Positions 8,420 through 16,595 of a stretch of DNA of 64,000 bases are shown here, piece by piece (the stretch's first letter is position 1; each line of letters begins with the position of its first letter). The notes beneath the pieces were generated by a model. It was given only the letters and a program-made list of their open reading frames with translations, searched no databases and was not told the DNA's origin. The DNA is from Abyssibius sp040880065 (GTDB lineage: Bacteria > Pseudomonadota > Alphaproteobacteria > Rhodobacterales > Rhodobacteraceae), in NCBI GenBank assembly GCA_040880065.1, contig JBBDJE010000043.1, positions 1 through 64,000 on the forward strand. The letters run 5' to 3'. A program made the translations under genes and the position numbers.

Positions 8420-9445
8420 TCATGCCTCGGCGCCAGTGAGGGCGCGCGCAAAATCATTGGCATCAAAGGGGGCGAGGTCTTCAATGCTTTCGCCAACGCC
8501 GATGGCGTGGATCGGCAGGCCAACCTGATCGGCCAGCGCAACCAGAACGCCGCCTTTGGCCGTGCCGTCGAGCTTGGTCATCACAAGGCCCGAAACATCG
8601 GCGATGCGGGTGAATTCCTTCACCTGGCTGAGCGCATTCTGCCCGGTTGTGGCATCCAGCACCAACAGGGTGTTATGCGGTGCGTCGGGGTCGATCTTGC
8701 GCAGCACGCGGACGATCTTGGCCAGTTCTTCCATCAGATCGGCACGGTTTTGCAAACGGCCCGCCGTGTCGATCATCAGCAGATCGGCGCTGTCTTTCTG
8801 GGCGCGCTGAAACGCCTCGAAGGCCAGCGCGGCAGGGTCGGAGCCCTCGGGCGCGGTCATCACCGGCACACCGGCGCGATCACCCCAGACCTGAAGCTGC
8901 TCGACAGCGGCGGCGCGAAACGTGTCACCCGCCGCAATCACCACCGATTTACCCGCCGCCTTGAACTGGCTGGCCAGTTTGCCGATGGTCGTGGTTTTGC
9001 CCGAGCCGTTGACCCCGACCACCAGCACCACCTGCGGGCGCTTTTGGTAAATCGGCATGGGGCGGGCGACGGGGGCAAGAATTTTGGCAACCTCGGCCGC
9101 CAGCAGTGATTTGATTTCGGCCGCGCCCAGCTTTTTGCCAAAGCGGCCTTCGGCCAAAGCGGCGGCGACCTTCAGCGCGGTTTCAACGCCCATATCGGAC
9201 TGGATGAGCAATTCCTCAAGGCTTTCAAGCATGGCATCATCAAGCACGCGGGCCGTGGCATCGCGCCCCAAGGCGCGGGCCAGAAAGCTGGGCCTTTGCG
9301 CCATGGGTGTGGGCAGCGGTGCGGAGGCTTCCGCCTCATCCACCAAAGATTCGGCAGGGGCGTCTTTGATGATCGCATCCAAACCCTCATCGAGCTTGGA
9401 GGAGGATTTGAACAGGCGTGTTTTGAGCGTGTTGAAAAATGACAT
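8420..9445 (-). CDS. ftsY: Signal recognition particle receptor FtsY
   Basis: 341 aa SRP-GTPase, the membrane receptor for ribosome-SRP complexes. NG-domain motifs: G1 GVNGSGKT (144-151), DTFRAAAVEQL, G3 DTAGR and G4 TKLDGTAKGG. The acidic N-terminal A domain is short compared with enterobacterial FtsY, as usual in alphaproteobacteria. GGAG eight bases upstream supports the start. Confidence 0.97.
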   Translation of the reverse strand: MSFFNTLKTRLFKSSSKLDEGLDAIIKDAPAESLVDEAEASAPLPTPMAQRPSFLARALGRDATARVLDDAMLESLEELLIQSDMGVETALKVAAALAEGRFGKKLGAAEIKSLLAAEVAKILAPVARPMPIYQKRPQVVLVVGVNGSGKTTTIGKLASQFKAAGKSVVIAAGDTFRAAAVEQLQVWGDRAGVPVMTAPEGSDPAALAFEAFQRAQKDSADLLMIDTAGRLQNRADLMEELAKIVRVLRKIDPDAPHNTLLVLDATTGQNALSQVKEFTRIADVSGLVMTKLDGTAKGGVLVALADQVGLPIHAIGVGESIEDLAPFDANDFARALTGAEA

Positions 9446-9484
9446 AAGGGCGGCTCCTGGCGTTCATTCCACCTAATACGCATT

Positions 9485-9538
9485 GCGCCGAGATGGAAGG
9501 GGGCGCCGAGATGGAAGGGGGCGCCGAGATGGAAGGGG
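9485..9538. repeat. Three exact tandem copies of an 18-bp unit
   Basis: The unit GCGCCGAGATGGAAGGGG occurs three times without mismatch (9485-9502, 9503-9520, 9521-9538), followed by two more G. It lies between the 3' end of the YhhN-like gene and the ftsY leader. Unit identity suggests recent slippage. No coding frame is claimed. Confidence 0.95.
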
Positions 9539-9545
9539 GGCTTGC

Positions 9546-10205
9546 TCAGAGCAGGTTGCCCAAGCCCACCGCCAACAACAGTTGCGCCGAGTAATACAGC
9601 ACCCAGACAATGCGCGGCAGGCCGCGGGCGCGCGCGGCTTGCGGGGTCATCAGGAAGGTTTCAGCCGCCAGAACCGCATCGGAGATGATGAACAAAGCCG
9701 TGCCAAGCACAACAACCATGCCCGCAAGGCTGGTGCCGCCGCCAATGGCCGCAACGCCCATGGCCCCGATGATGAGCGCATAGCCCGTGACCGGCCAGCG
9801 CAATGCGCCGGTGCGCGGCCAAAGCTGGCGCAGCAAGAAGCCGAGCAATAGCACCAGCGCGCCAAGGGCTGCATATTGCCAAACTGCTGCGAACTGCCAC
9901 CCATAGCCGAGAATGGCGAAAATATAGGCCAGATGCGCCAGCGCAAAAGCCGCTATGCCCGCCAGAAATGCACTTTGGCCGCTGCGTGACAGCGCGTAAT
10001 CGCCAATGGCCGAGGCGGCAAGCCCCGCCACCAAAGGCCACGGCGCGCCGGCCAGTGCAACGCCCAGCGCCAACAGCGCAACGCTGCCGGTTTTGGTGAA
10101 GCTGCGCGCAGCACCCTGTGATTTGCCCGCATAGGCCAGCAGGTAAACTGTGGCCAGCCCCATGCCAAGGCTGGCGGGCAAAACCAGATGCAGCACACCC
10201 CCCAT
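9546..10205 (-). CDS. YhhN family lysoplasmalogenase-like membrane protein
   Basis: 219 aa with seven to eight hydrophobic helices. The pattern AIGDYALSR...FLAGIAAFALAHLAYIFA and the late FIISDAVLA segment match the YhhN/TMEM86 family, whose characterised members hydrolyse the vinyl-ether bond of lysoplasmalogens. Activity in this organism is inferred only. ATG 10205 is six bases after the stop of the upstream diaphorase gene, so they are probably co-transcribed. Confidence 0.85.
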   Translation of the reverse strand: MGGVLHLVLPASLGMGLATVYLLAYAGKSQGAARSFTKTGSVALLALGVALAGAPWPLVAGLAASAIGDYALSRSGQSAFLAGIAAFALAHLAYIFAILGYGWQFAAVWQYAALGALVLLLGFLLRQLWPRTGALRWPVTGYALIIGAMGVAAIGGGTSLAGMVVVLGTALFIISDAVLAAETFLMTPQAARARGLPRIVWVLYYSAQLLLAVGLGNLL

Positions 10206-10211
10206 GCGAGG

Positions 10212-11897
10212 TTAAACCTCGTCGGGGAAGTGCTGCATGGTCAGGCGGATCGGGTTGGGCGCAGCCTGGCCAAGGCCGCAAATGCTGGCATCGACCATGG
10301 CGGCGCAAAGCTCTTCAAGCAAGGGCTGGTCCCATTTATCGGCCTGCATGAGCTTGACGGCTTTTTCACAGCCCACGCGGCACGGCGTGCATTGCCCGCA
10401 GGATTCATCTTCAAAAAACCGCAGCATGTTCAGCGCGGCGGCTTTGGCGCTGTCTTTATCAGACAGCACAACCACCGCAGCCGAGCCGATAAAGCTGCCA
10501 TGCGGTTGCAGCGTGTCAAAGTCGAGCGGAATGTCATGCATGCTGGCGGGCAACAGGCCGGATGATGGGCCGCCCGGCTGATAGGCCTTGAAGCTGTGGC
10601 CCGCAGCCATGCCGCCAGCGGCGCTGATGATATCGGTTATGGTAGAGCCAGCCGGCAGCAGATGCACACCGGGTTTTTGCACGCGCCCCGAGACCGAATA
10701 GCTGCGCAAACCCTTGCGGCCGTTCTTCTCGGTGCCGTTCAGCACCTCTGCACCTTCGCGGCAAATACGCGCCACCCAGTGCAGGGTTTCTACGTTATGC
10801 ACCAAGGTCGGGCGGTTGAAAACGCCAACCTGTGCCACATAGGGCGGGCGATGGCGGGGCATACCGCGCTTGCCTTCGATGCTCTCGATCATGGCGGATT
10901 CTTCGCCGCAAATATAGGCACCGGCCCCGCGCCGCAGGTCGATATAGCCGGGCTTTACGATGCCACCGCCTTCGAGTGCGGCGATCTCGCGGCGCAGAAT
11001 TTCCAGCACGGCGGGGTATTCATCGCGCATGTAGATGAACACTTTTGCCGCATCAACAGCCCAAGCGGCTATCAGCATTCCTTCAAGAAAAACATGGGGT
11101 TCGCGTTCGAGATAAAAGCGATCCTTGAAGGTGCCCGGCTCGCCCTCATCGCCGTTTACAGCCATATAACGCGGGGCATCGGCAGCGCGCACAAAGCTCC
11201 ATTTCCGCCCCGATGGAAAGCCCGCGCCGCCAAGCCCGCGCAGCCCGGCATCGAGCAGGGTTTGCTGAACCTCATCGACATTGCCGCTGGCGCGCAGCGT
11301 GCTCAAAACGGCGTAGCCGCCCGCATCCGCATAGGCAGCATATGGTTGATAGGGCGGAATATGCGCATGGGTATCATCAGCGGCAATGGCTGCCGCAACC
11401 TTTTCGGGTGTGGCATGGTCGATATGATTATGGCCAATTTCCAGCACCGGCGCGGTATCGCAGCGCCCCATGCAGGGCGCGCGCAGCACGCGCACCTTGT
11501 TGGCATCAAGGCCGGAGTCCAGCGCGGCCTTCAGGGCCTGTGCACCCGCAAGCTCGCAAGACAGCGAATCACAAACGCGAATTGTCAGGGCGGGGGGCGG
11601 TGTTTCGCCCTCTTTCACCACATCAAAATGCGCATAAAACGAGGCAACCTCGTAGATTTCGGCCTGCGCCATGCGCATTTCTTCGGCCAAAGCACGCAAA
11701 TGGGCGGCGGAAAGATGCCCATATTCATCTTGAATCAGGTGCAGATGCTCGATCAGCAGGTCGCGCTGGCGCGGGCGGTCGCCCAATAAGGCACGTATAT
11801 TTTCCAGCGCCGTATCATCGAGCTGACGGCCTTTCGGGGTGCGCCGCCCCTTGCCGGGGGCCTTTTTCCACACGCCTTTACGTTCATCCAATGCCAT
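10212..11897 (-). CDS. NAD-dependent formate dehydrogenase beta-type subunit (NuoE-NuoF fusion)
   Basis: 561 aa. The N-terminal third is NuoE/thioredoxin-like, with a [2Fe-2S] set (CDSLSC and APCMGRC). The centre is NuoF-like, with an FMN/NADH region (LRGLGGAGFPSGRKW, GDEGEPGTFKD) and GAYICGEESAMIESIEGKRG. The C-terminus has a [4Fe-4S] site (ESCGQCTPCRVGC). This is the FdsB diaphorase layout, passing electrons between NAD and a partner. No molybdenum alpha subunit is nearby; the downstream gene is the YhhN-like one. The start is supported by GAGAGGG four bases before ATG 11897. Confidence 0.88.
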   Translation of the reverse strand: MALDERKGVWKKAPGKGRRTPKGRQLDDTALENIRALLGDRPRQRDLLIEHLHLIQDEYGHLSAAHLRALAEEMRMAQAEIYEVASFYAHFDVVKEGETPPPALTIRVCDSLSCELAGAQALKAALDSGLDANKVRVLRAPCMGRCDTAPVLEIGHNHIDHATPEKVAAAIAADDTHAHIPPYQPYAAYADAGGYAVLSTLRASGNVDEVQQTLLDAGLRGLGGAGFPSGRKWSFVRAADAPRYMAVNGDEGEPGTFKDRFYLEREPHVFLEGMLIAAWAVDAAKVFIYMRDEYPAVLEILRREIAALEGGGIVKPGYIDLRRGAGAYICGEESAMIESIEGKRGMPRHRPPYVAQVGVFNRPTLVHNVETLHWVARICREGAEVLNGTEKNGRKGLRSYSVSGRVQKPGVHLLPAGSTITDIISAAGGMAAGHSFKAYQPGGPSSGLLPASMHDIPLDFDTLQPHGSFIGSAAVVVLSDKDSAKAAALNMLRFFEDESCGQCTPCRVGCEKAVKLMQADKWDQPLLEELCAAMVDASICGLGQAAPNPIRLTMQHFPDEV

Positions 11898-12065
11898 AAT
11901 CCCTCTCGTGCCGATGCTTGCCAAATTCGCCGCCACCTTAACAGGCACAATCGCGGCGCAAAGGTAAAATGCGACGATTTCAGGCCTAAACCGTCTGCAT
12001 TGTTTTTATCGTGTCAGGTATTAGATTCGGCATCAGGATATGATTCTATTTTTGAAAGCAGTTTG

Positions 12066-12527
12066 ATGATAAAACCAGTTTGTGCCGCCCTGATCCTGTT
12101 TGCGCCGATTTCAGCGCTCGCCCAAAGCCAGGACATCTGGGCCGATCGTTATGAAAAGGGCATTCCCATCGATCCCGAAGCCTTTGGCGCGATGACCGAA
12201 GGCCGCGCCATGACCTATTCCGACGGGTATCAGGATGTATATATCGAATACTACCCGCCCGGCACCAATGCGGTGATTTTGCGCTATGTTGGTGCGCCCA
12301 ATGATGAATGCCAAACCGGCATCTGGCGGCCCGATGGCGACCTGATCTGCTTTGACTGGGATATTGGCGCAACGGTCTGTTCGGGTTGGGCGAGGCATGA
12401 TGGCGTGGTGATTTCGCAGCTTTTTGAGGATGGCAATCCGCTTGGCGGGTTCGAGCCGATCTCGCAATTCAGCGAAACGCCCATCAGCTGCACGGTTGGC
12501 ATGGTCAGCTATGAGGTGGGGCAATGA
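12066..12527 (+). CDS. Small secreted four-cysteine protein, paralogue 1
   Basis: 153 aa, family not recognised. Signal peptide about residues 1-20 (hydrophobic run, then ALAQS). The mature part has four cysteines in the spacing C-x12-CF-x8-C plus a later C, with G-x-W after the first (CQTGIW). This spacing is shared with the next two genes. ATG 12066 begins directly at the signal peptide; a longer frame from 12000 is unlikely. The stop overlaps the next start by four bases. Confidence 0.8.
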   Translation: MIKPVCAALILFAPISALAQSQDIWADRYEKGIPIDPEAFGAMTEGRAMTYSDGYQDVYIEYYPPGTNAVILRYVGAPNDECQTGIWRPDGDLICFDWDIGATVCSGWARHDGVVISQLFEDGNPLGGFEPISQFSETPISCTVGMVSYEVGQ

Positions 12528-13000
12528 AGCTTGCCTTGCCGCTGATCTTGCTGGCCAGCAGCGCGCTGGCTGGCGATTGGTCGGACCTAGCAGCGCTGCA
12601 AGACCGCGTTGTCGCAGCGCCATTGGTCAGCGAGGGCGAATGGCGTAATATGGTTGAGGGCCGCACCGTAACCTACACAATTGAAAACGAATTCTTCGCG
12701 CGCGAATTTTATGTGACCGGCACCAACCGTGTGGTGATCGCGGTAAATAACGGCATTTGCCTGAATGGCGAATGGTTTATGGATGGCCCCGCCTTTTGCT
12801 TTGTGTGGGAGGGCGCGCCGCCCAGTTGCTTCACCCATCACCGGCTGGACGGCGGCGTGTATATCAACGGTGTTGACGATGATGACATCGAAATCCAGTT
12901 CGTTGCCGATGTGCGCCGCGCGGTTGTGCAATGCGGCAGCGAATTGCTGAGCAGCCTGCCGCAGCCATTGGCAGAACCCGTTTTGCCGGGCGCGCTATGA
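12524..13000 (+). CDS. Small secreted four-cysteine protein, paralogue 2
   Basis: 158 aa, family not recognised. It has a clear signal peptide ending ALAGD. The core resembles its neighbours: GRTVTYT, then CLNGEW, G-x3-CFVW, and C at the spacing C-x12-CF-x8-C, with a fourth Cys near the C-terminus. Two disulfides are likely after export. It overlaps both flanking genes by four bases (ATGA), implying coupled translation of the set. Confidence 0.8.
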   Translation: MKLALPLILLASSALAGDWSDLAALQDRVVAAPLVSEGEWRNMVEGRTVTYTIENEFFAREFYVTGTNRVVIAVNNGICLNGEWFMDGPAFCFVWEGAPPSCFTHHRLDGGVYINGVDDDDIEIQFVADVRRAVVQCGSELLSSLPQPLAEPVLPGAL

Positions 13001-13410
13001 AACAGGTTTTTCTAATTGCCGCACTGCTGTTTGGCGGGGTCGCGCAGGCGCAAACCGCGATTTTGCCAGAAGAATTCGGCGCTGCTGCGATCGGGAAAAC
13101 CTATTGGTTTTCGGAAAACGGCATCCATTATGGTGCCGAGCAGTATTTCGATGACCAGACGGTGATCTGGCAAGACCGTAACGGCAATTGCCTGCGCGGA
13201 AGCTGGTATGCCAACGGGCCGCAGATGTGCTTTATCTATGACAATGACCCCGCGCCCGATTGCTGGACAATGTGGGAAACCGATGATGGACGCGTGTTGA
13301 TCGAAAGCACACGTATCCCCGATGACCCCGCTATCGCACCGCTGGTGCTGGAATTGATTCGCCGCACACCGCTGCCCATCGCCTGCACCGGGCCGCTTTT
13401 GGGTGTCTGA
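12997..13410 (+). CDS. Small secreted four-cysteine protein, paralogue 3
   Basis: 137 aa, family not recognised. Signal peptide ends AQAQT. The core again has GKTYWFS, CLRGSW, G-x3-CFIY and a third and fourth Cys (spacing C-x12-CF-x9-C). The real start is ATG 12997, inside the stop of paralogue 2; the frame is open further upstream inside that gene. The stop overlaps the next gene by eight bases. Confidence 0.8.
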   Translation: MKQVFLIAALLFGGVAQAQTAILPEEFGAAAIGKTYWFSENGIHYGAEQYFDDQTVIWQDRNGNCLRGSWYANGPQMCFIYDNDPAPDCWTMWETDDGRVLIESTRIPDDPAIAPLVLELIRRTPLPIACTGPLLGV

Positions 13411-14299
13411 ACAGGCGCGCATTGCGGCGCTGGCTGCCACGGGTGCGCTACCGGCGGGCCTAGTGCTGGACCATAGGCTAACAGCGCGGCGCGGGCAGTC
13501 TGTTTTTGCTGCGCAGTTCAATGGCGCGGCGGCGATTGTCAAAACCTATGCAGGCGACGGCGCTGAAGGGCGCACAGCAGCAGCGGCCGCGGCGTTGAAG
13601 GCCGCAGCACAGCGCATGACAGACCCCGCCTTTCGTGTGCCAAAGCTGCTTTGGGCCGCGCCGGAGCACAGGCTGGTGGTTATGGCGCAGGAAGGCGGCG
13701 TGCCGATGGACAGGCTTTTTGCGGCCGAACCTGCCTTGGCCGAACGTAACCGCCTGCTAACGCGCGCCGCGCTGTGGCTGCAGGCGTTTTGTGAGGGGCA
13801 CAACACCGCGCCGCATTTCTTCCCGATGGGCTGGATAGACCGTGCGGTTAACGGGCATGACATTGCCACCCTCCCCGCCGATGCCGCCCGTCTTCATGCT
13901 GCATTGCGCAACCAGATGGCAAAGGTGCGCGGCAAGGAATTTCTGCGCGGCGGGCTGCATGGCGATTTTGTGCCCGGCAACCTGTTGGTTGATGGTGACG
14001 CGATTTGCGGCATGGATATTCAGGGCAGTTTCACCCTGCCGCTTTTGCGCGAGCTGGCCACATTTCTGGTGTGGATGACCTTCAAAACCCCGCAAGCAGC
14101 ACTTACCCATGGCATTGGTCGGCAGGATGCCGCCGCAATCTGCACAGCGCTGAATATCGGCCCCGACGCGCGGCCAATCTTGTGGTTTTTTGTGGGCGAG
14201 CAATTGCTGCGCCGCCGACTTGATACAGCAGACAAACCCTGCCCCACGGTGCTGGCCATTATGATTGACAACTATCTGGCAAAACTTGGCGCGCCCTAG
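13403..14299 (+). CDS. Aminoglycoside-phosphotransferase-fold kinase-like protein
   Basis: 298 aa from GTG 13403. It has a kinase-like ATP lysine region (AAIVKTYAG), a catalytic Brenner-type motif (HGDFVPGNLLVDG), and the metal-binding GMDIQG segment, as in APH/choline-kinase-like enzymes. The substrate cannot be inferred; resistance should not be assumed. The start overlaps the upstream secreted-protein gene by eight bases, so it is translationally coupled to three exported proteins. It is convergent with and overlaps the methyltransferase gene by four bases at the stops. Confidence 0.82.
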   Translation: MSEQARIAALAATGALPAGLVLDHRLTARRGQSVFAAQFNGAAAIVKTYAGDGAEGRTAAAAAALKAAAQRMTDPAFRVPKLLWAAPEHRLVVMAQEGGVPMDRLFAAEPALAERNRLLTRAALWLQAFCEGHNTAPHFFPMGWIDRAVNGHDIATLPADAARLHAALRNQMAKVRGKEFLRGGLHGDFVPGNLLVDGDAICGMDIQGSFTLPLLRELATFLVWMTFKTPQAALTHGIGRQDAAAICTALNIGPDARPILWFFVGEQLLRRRLDTADKPCPTVLAIMIDNYLAKLGAP

Positions 14300-14919
14300 C
14301 CGCCGGGCTTGCGCATAATTGCAAACATCGCCTTGCCGCGCCCCGGTTGCCAATGGCTAAAAGGTTCAAAGCCCGCTTGAGCAAAATCGTCCAGCAGCCC
14401 TTGGGGCGTGAAATAGCGCACAAGCGGGGCTTTGCCGAAAAGGCGCATAAGCGGCAGGGCTGCGCGAATCGGCAGGTTCCATTTACTGATGCACACTGTT
14501 GACGACACGAAATAGCCACCGGGTTTGAGCATGGTGTAAATCCGCGCCAAGGCAGCATTATGGTCCGCCAGCAGGTGCAACAGGCTCATGGCCAGCACAA
14601 TATCGGCGCTTTCGGGCGCAAAACCCGCGCTCTCGATCTCGGCGCATTGCAGGGTAATGTTGCTTATGCCCGCCTTAGCTATCTTGCCTGCCGCAATATC
14701 AAGCATAGCTTGCGACAGGTCCACCGCCTGCACATGCGCCACATGCGGGGCATGGGCAATGGCGGTGCCACCCGTGCCACAGCCAAATTCAACCATGCGC
14801 ATATCGGGGCGCAAAATCGCCTGCGTTTCGGCCAGCTTGCGCGCATAGGCTTCGGGGTCGGAAATTTTGGAGGCCGCATAGCCCTTGGCGATCTTGTTCC
14901 AGAATTTCGCTTTGTCCAT
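14296..14919 (-). CDS. Class I SAM-dependent methyltransferase
   Basis: 207 aa. The SAM-binding motif I is VEFGCGTGGTA, followed by an acidic residue in QAVDLSQAML and a motif IV-like ADIVLAMSLLHLL; this is the Methyltransf_11/25 type. Substrate unknown. ATG 14919 (MDKAKFWNKIA) has AGGGCAAGG just upstream on the minus strand. The longer open frame overlaps pheA. It sits 19 bases downstream of pheA on the same strand, so co-transcription is likely. Confidence 0.88.
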   Translation of the reverse strand: MDKAKFWNKIAKGYAASKISDPEAYARKLAETQAILRPDMRMVEFGCGTGGTAIAHAPHVAHVQAVDLSQAMLDIAAGKIAKAGISNITLQCAEIESAGFAPESADIVLAMSLLHLLADHNAALARIYTMLKPGGYFVSSTVCISKWNLPIRAALPLMRLFGKAPLVRYFTPQGLLDDFAQAGFEPFSHWQPGRGKAMFAIMRKPGG

Positions 14920-14938
14920 GCCTTGCCCTCTTTTTTGC

Positions 14939-15775
14939 TTACAACCGCACCGATTTGCGCAATTCATGCGCCTTATAGGTGCCCAGAACCGATAGCGAGT
15001 TGGTGAAATAGCTGAGTTCCTCCAACGCACGGGCAACGGGGGCATCTTCGGGGTGCCCTTCGATATCGGCATAAAACTGCGTGGCTGTGAAACTGCCATT
15101 CAGCATATAGCTTTCAAGCTTTACCATGTTCACGCCATTGGTGGCAAAGCCGCCCATCGCCTTGTAAAGCGCCGCCGGAATGTTGCGCACCTGAAAGACG
15201 ATTGTAGTCATATTATCGTCGCCGGGCGTGGCTTTTTGTGGCGCAGGCGCGGTGACCAGAAAGCGCGTGGTGTTGTTGGACTGGTCTTCGATATGTTCAG
15301 CGAGCGGCACAAGCCCGTAAATCTCGCCCGCCAAGGGCGAGGCAAGGGCGGCCAGCGCGGAGTCATTGGCGGCGGCGACATGTTTGGCCGAACCCGCCGT
15401 ATCGGCGCCGATGATGGGGCGAATGCCATGCTCGGCCAGAAAGCTGCGCACCTGACCAAGCAGCACGACATGGCTTTGGGCCTGGCGAACATCGGCCAGC
15501 GTGGCCCCCTTCACGCCCAACAGGTTGATATGCACGCGCACAAAATGCTCGCCAATAATGTGCAAACCGCTTTCGGGCAGCAAATGGTGAATATCGGCCA
15601 CGCGCCCATAGGTCGAGTTTTCAACGGGCAGCATAGCCAGATCGGCGCGGCCATCTTTCACAGCGGCTATCGCGCCCTCAAAGGAATTGCAGGCAACTAC
15701 CTCGGCATTTGGGTAGGTTTCAACACAGGCTTGGTGTGAATAAGCCCCCAATTCGCCCTGAAATGAGATTTTCAT
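14939..15775 (-). CDS. pheA: Prephenate dehydratase
   Basis: 278 aa. Residues 1-180 are the periplasmic-binding-like dehydratase domain (FQGELGAYSHQA, LPVENSTYGRV, NNTTRFLV with the catalytic Thr-Arg-Phe). The C-terminal ACT domain binds phenylalanine for feedback inhibition (NMVKLESYML). It converts prephenate to phenylpyruvate. There is no chorismate mutase fusion. The chosen ATG gives the usual MKISFQGELGAYS start. Confidence 0.95.
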   Translation of the reverse strand: MKISFQGELGAYSHQACVETYPNAEVVACNSFEGAIAAVKDGRADLAMLPVENSTYGRVADIHHLLPESGLHIIGEHFVRVHINLLGVKGATLADVRQAQSHVVLLGQVRSFLAEHGIRPIIGADTAGSAKHVAAANDSALAALASPLAGEIYGLVPLAEHIEDQSNNTTRFLVTAPAPQKATPGDDNMTTIVFQVRNIPAALYKAMGGFATNGVNMVKLESYMLNGSFTATQFYADIEGHPEDAPVARALEELSYFTNSLSVLGTYKAHELRKSVRL

Positions 15776-15927
15776 TGCTTGCCCCCGGTGCATTTTGGCT
15801 GCTATGCGGTCGATTAGTCGCATTTAGAGTATCTTGCGCACATCTATGGGAAGCGGCTAGAAGAAGCCAGAGTTTTGAGTGGGTGGCGCCAGGAAGATAT
15901 GGGCCAGGACAGACAAGGAATGCCAGC

Positions 15928-16443
15928 ATGGACACAATGAAAGCAACCAAGATTGTCGGCGGGGTCTCTGGATCGCTGCTGGTGCTGTTGTTGGTGAAAT
16001 GGGGCGCGGAGCTTATTTACGCAGGCGGTGGCGGCCATGGCGAGGGTGCCGCGCAAGCCTATGCAATTGTAGTGCCCGACAGCGACGCCCCTGTTGAAGA
16101 AGTTGCCGAAGTGCCGTTTGAGGAAATATATGCCACTGCCGATGCGGCGCAGGGCGAACGTGTATTTGCCAAATGCAAATCGTGCCACCGTGCCAGCGAG
16201 GGCGATAACGCCACCGGCCCGACAATGTTTGCCATTGTTGGCCGTGCACCGGGCGCCGAGCCGGGCTTTGGCAACTATTCCGATGCGATGCTTGCCGTGA
16301 CCGAACCCTGGACACCCGAGCATCTTAACGAGTTCCTGACCCGTCCGGCAGACGCAGTTCCCGGCACCAGCATGCGCTTCAGTGGCCTTCCGAAACCGGA
16401 AGACCGCGCCAACCTGATCGCCTATCTTGCAACCTTGCAGTAA
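15928..16443 (+). CDS. Membrane-anchored class I cytochrome c (CycM type)
   Basis: 171 aa. An uncleaved N-terminal anchor (about residues 8-32) precedes a periplasmic domain with a haem site CKSCH (83-87) and a probable axial Met149 in GTSMRFSG. This is the layout of the membrane-bound c552/cy cytochromes that carry electrons from bc1 to cytochrome oxidase. AAGGA about eight bases upstream supports ATG 15928. It is divergent from pheA. It depends on the Ccm machinery encoded at 4.1-6.9 kb. Confidence 0.92.
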   Translation: MDTMKATKIVGGVSGSLLVLLLVKWGAELIYAGGGGHGEGAAQAYAIVVPDSDAPVEEVAEVPFEEIYATADAAQGERVFAKCKSCHRASEGDNATGPTMFAIVGRAPGAEPGFGNYSDAMLAVTEPWTPEHLNEFLTRPADAVPGTSMRFSGLPKPEDRANLIAYLATLQ

Positions 16444-16468
16444 GGTTTGTGCATAATCTGCTGAAAAG

Positions 16469-16490
16469 CCGCCCTGTGGGGCGGTTTTTT
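16469..16490 (+). terminator. Intrinsic terminator of the cytochrome c gene
   Basis: CCGCCC-tgtg-GGGCGG hairpin directly followed by seven T, 25 bases after the cytochrome c stop. Confidence 0.9.
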
Positions 16491-16543
16491 TGTGGCTCAC
16501 GGTTGCATCACATATTCGCGTATTGCCCGCCCTTGCCCGCCTC

Positions 16544-16572
16544 GTTAGCATTGGCCCGAAAGGGCCGCTAGC
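16544..16572 (+). promoter_or_regulatory. Leader hairpin upstream of yejA-like gene
   Basis: A stable hairpin (GGCCC-GAAA-GGGCC, with an outer GUUAGC/GCUAGC helix across an AUU bulge) sits 11 bases before the Shine-Dalgarno sequence. The GNRA tetraloop suggests an RNA-level role such as mRNA 5' stabilisation. No family recognised. Confidence 0.5.
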
Positions 16573-16595
16573 GCCCGCAGCCTGGAGGTATGCCG

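Noticed and set aside
13403..14299. Aminoglycoside resistance gene
   Set aside because: Only the general APH kinase fold is visible; gene context points to a chromosomal function, not a resistance cassette.
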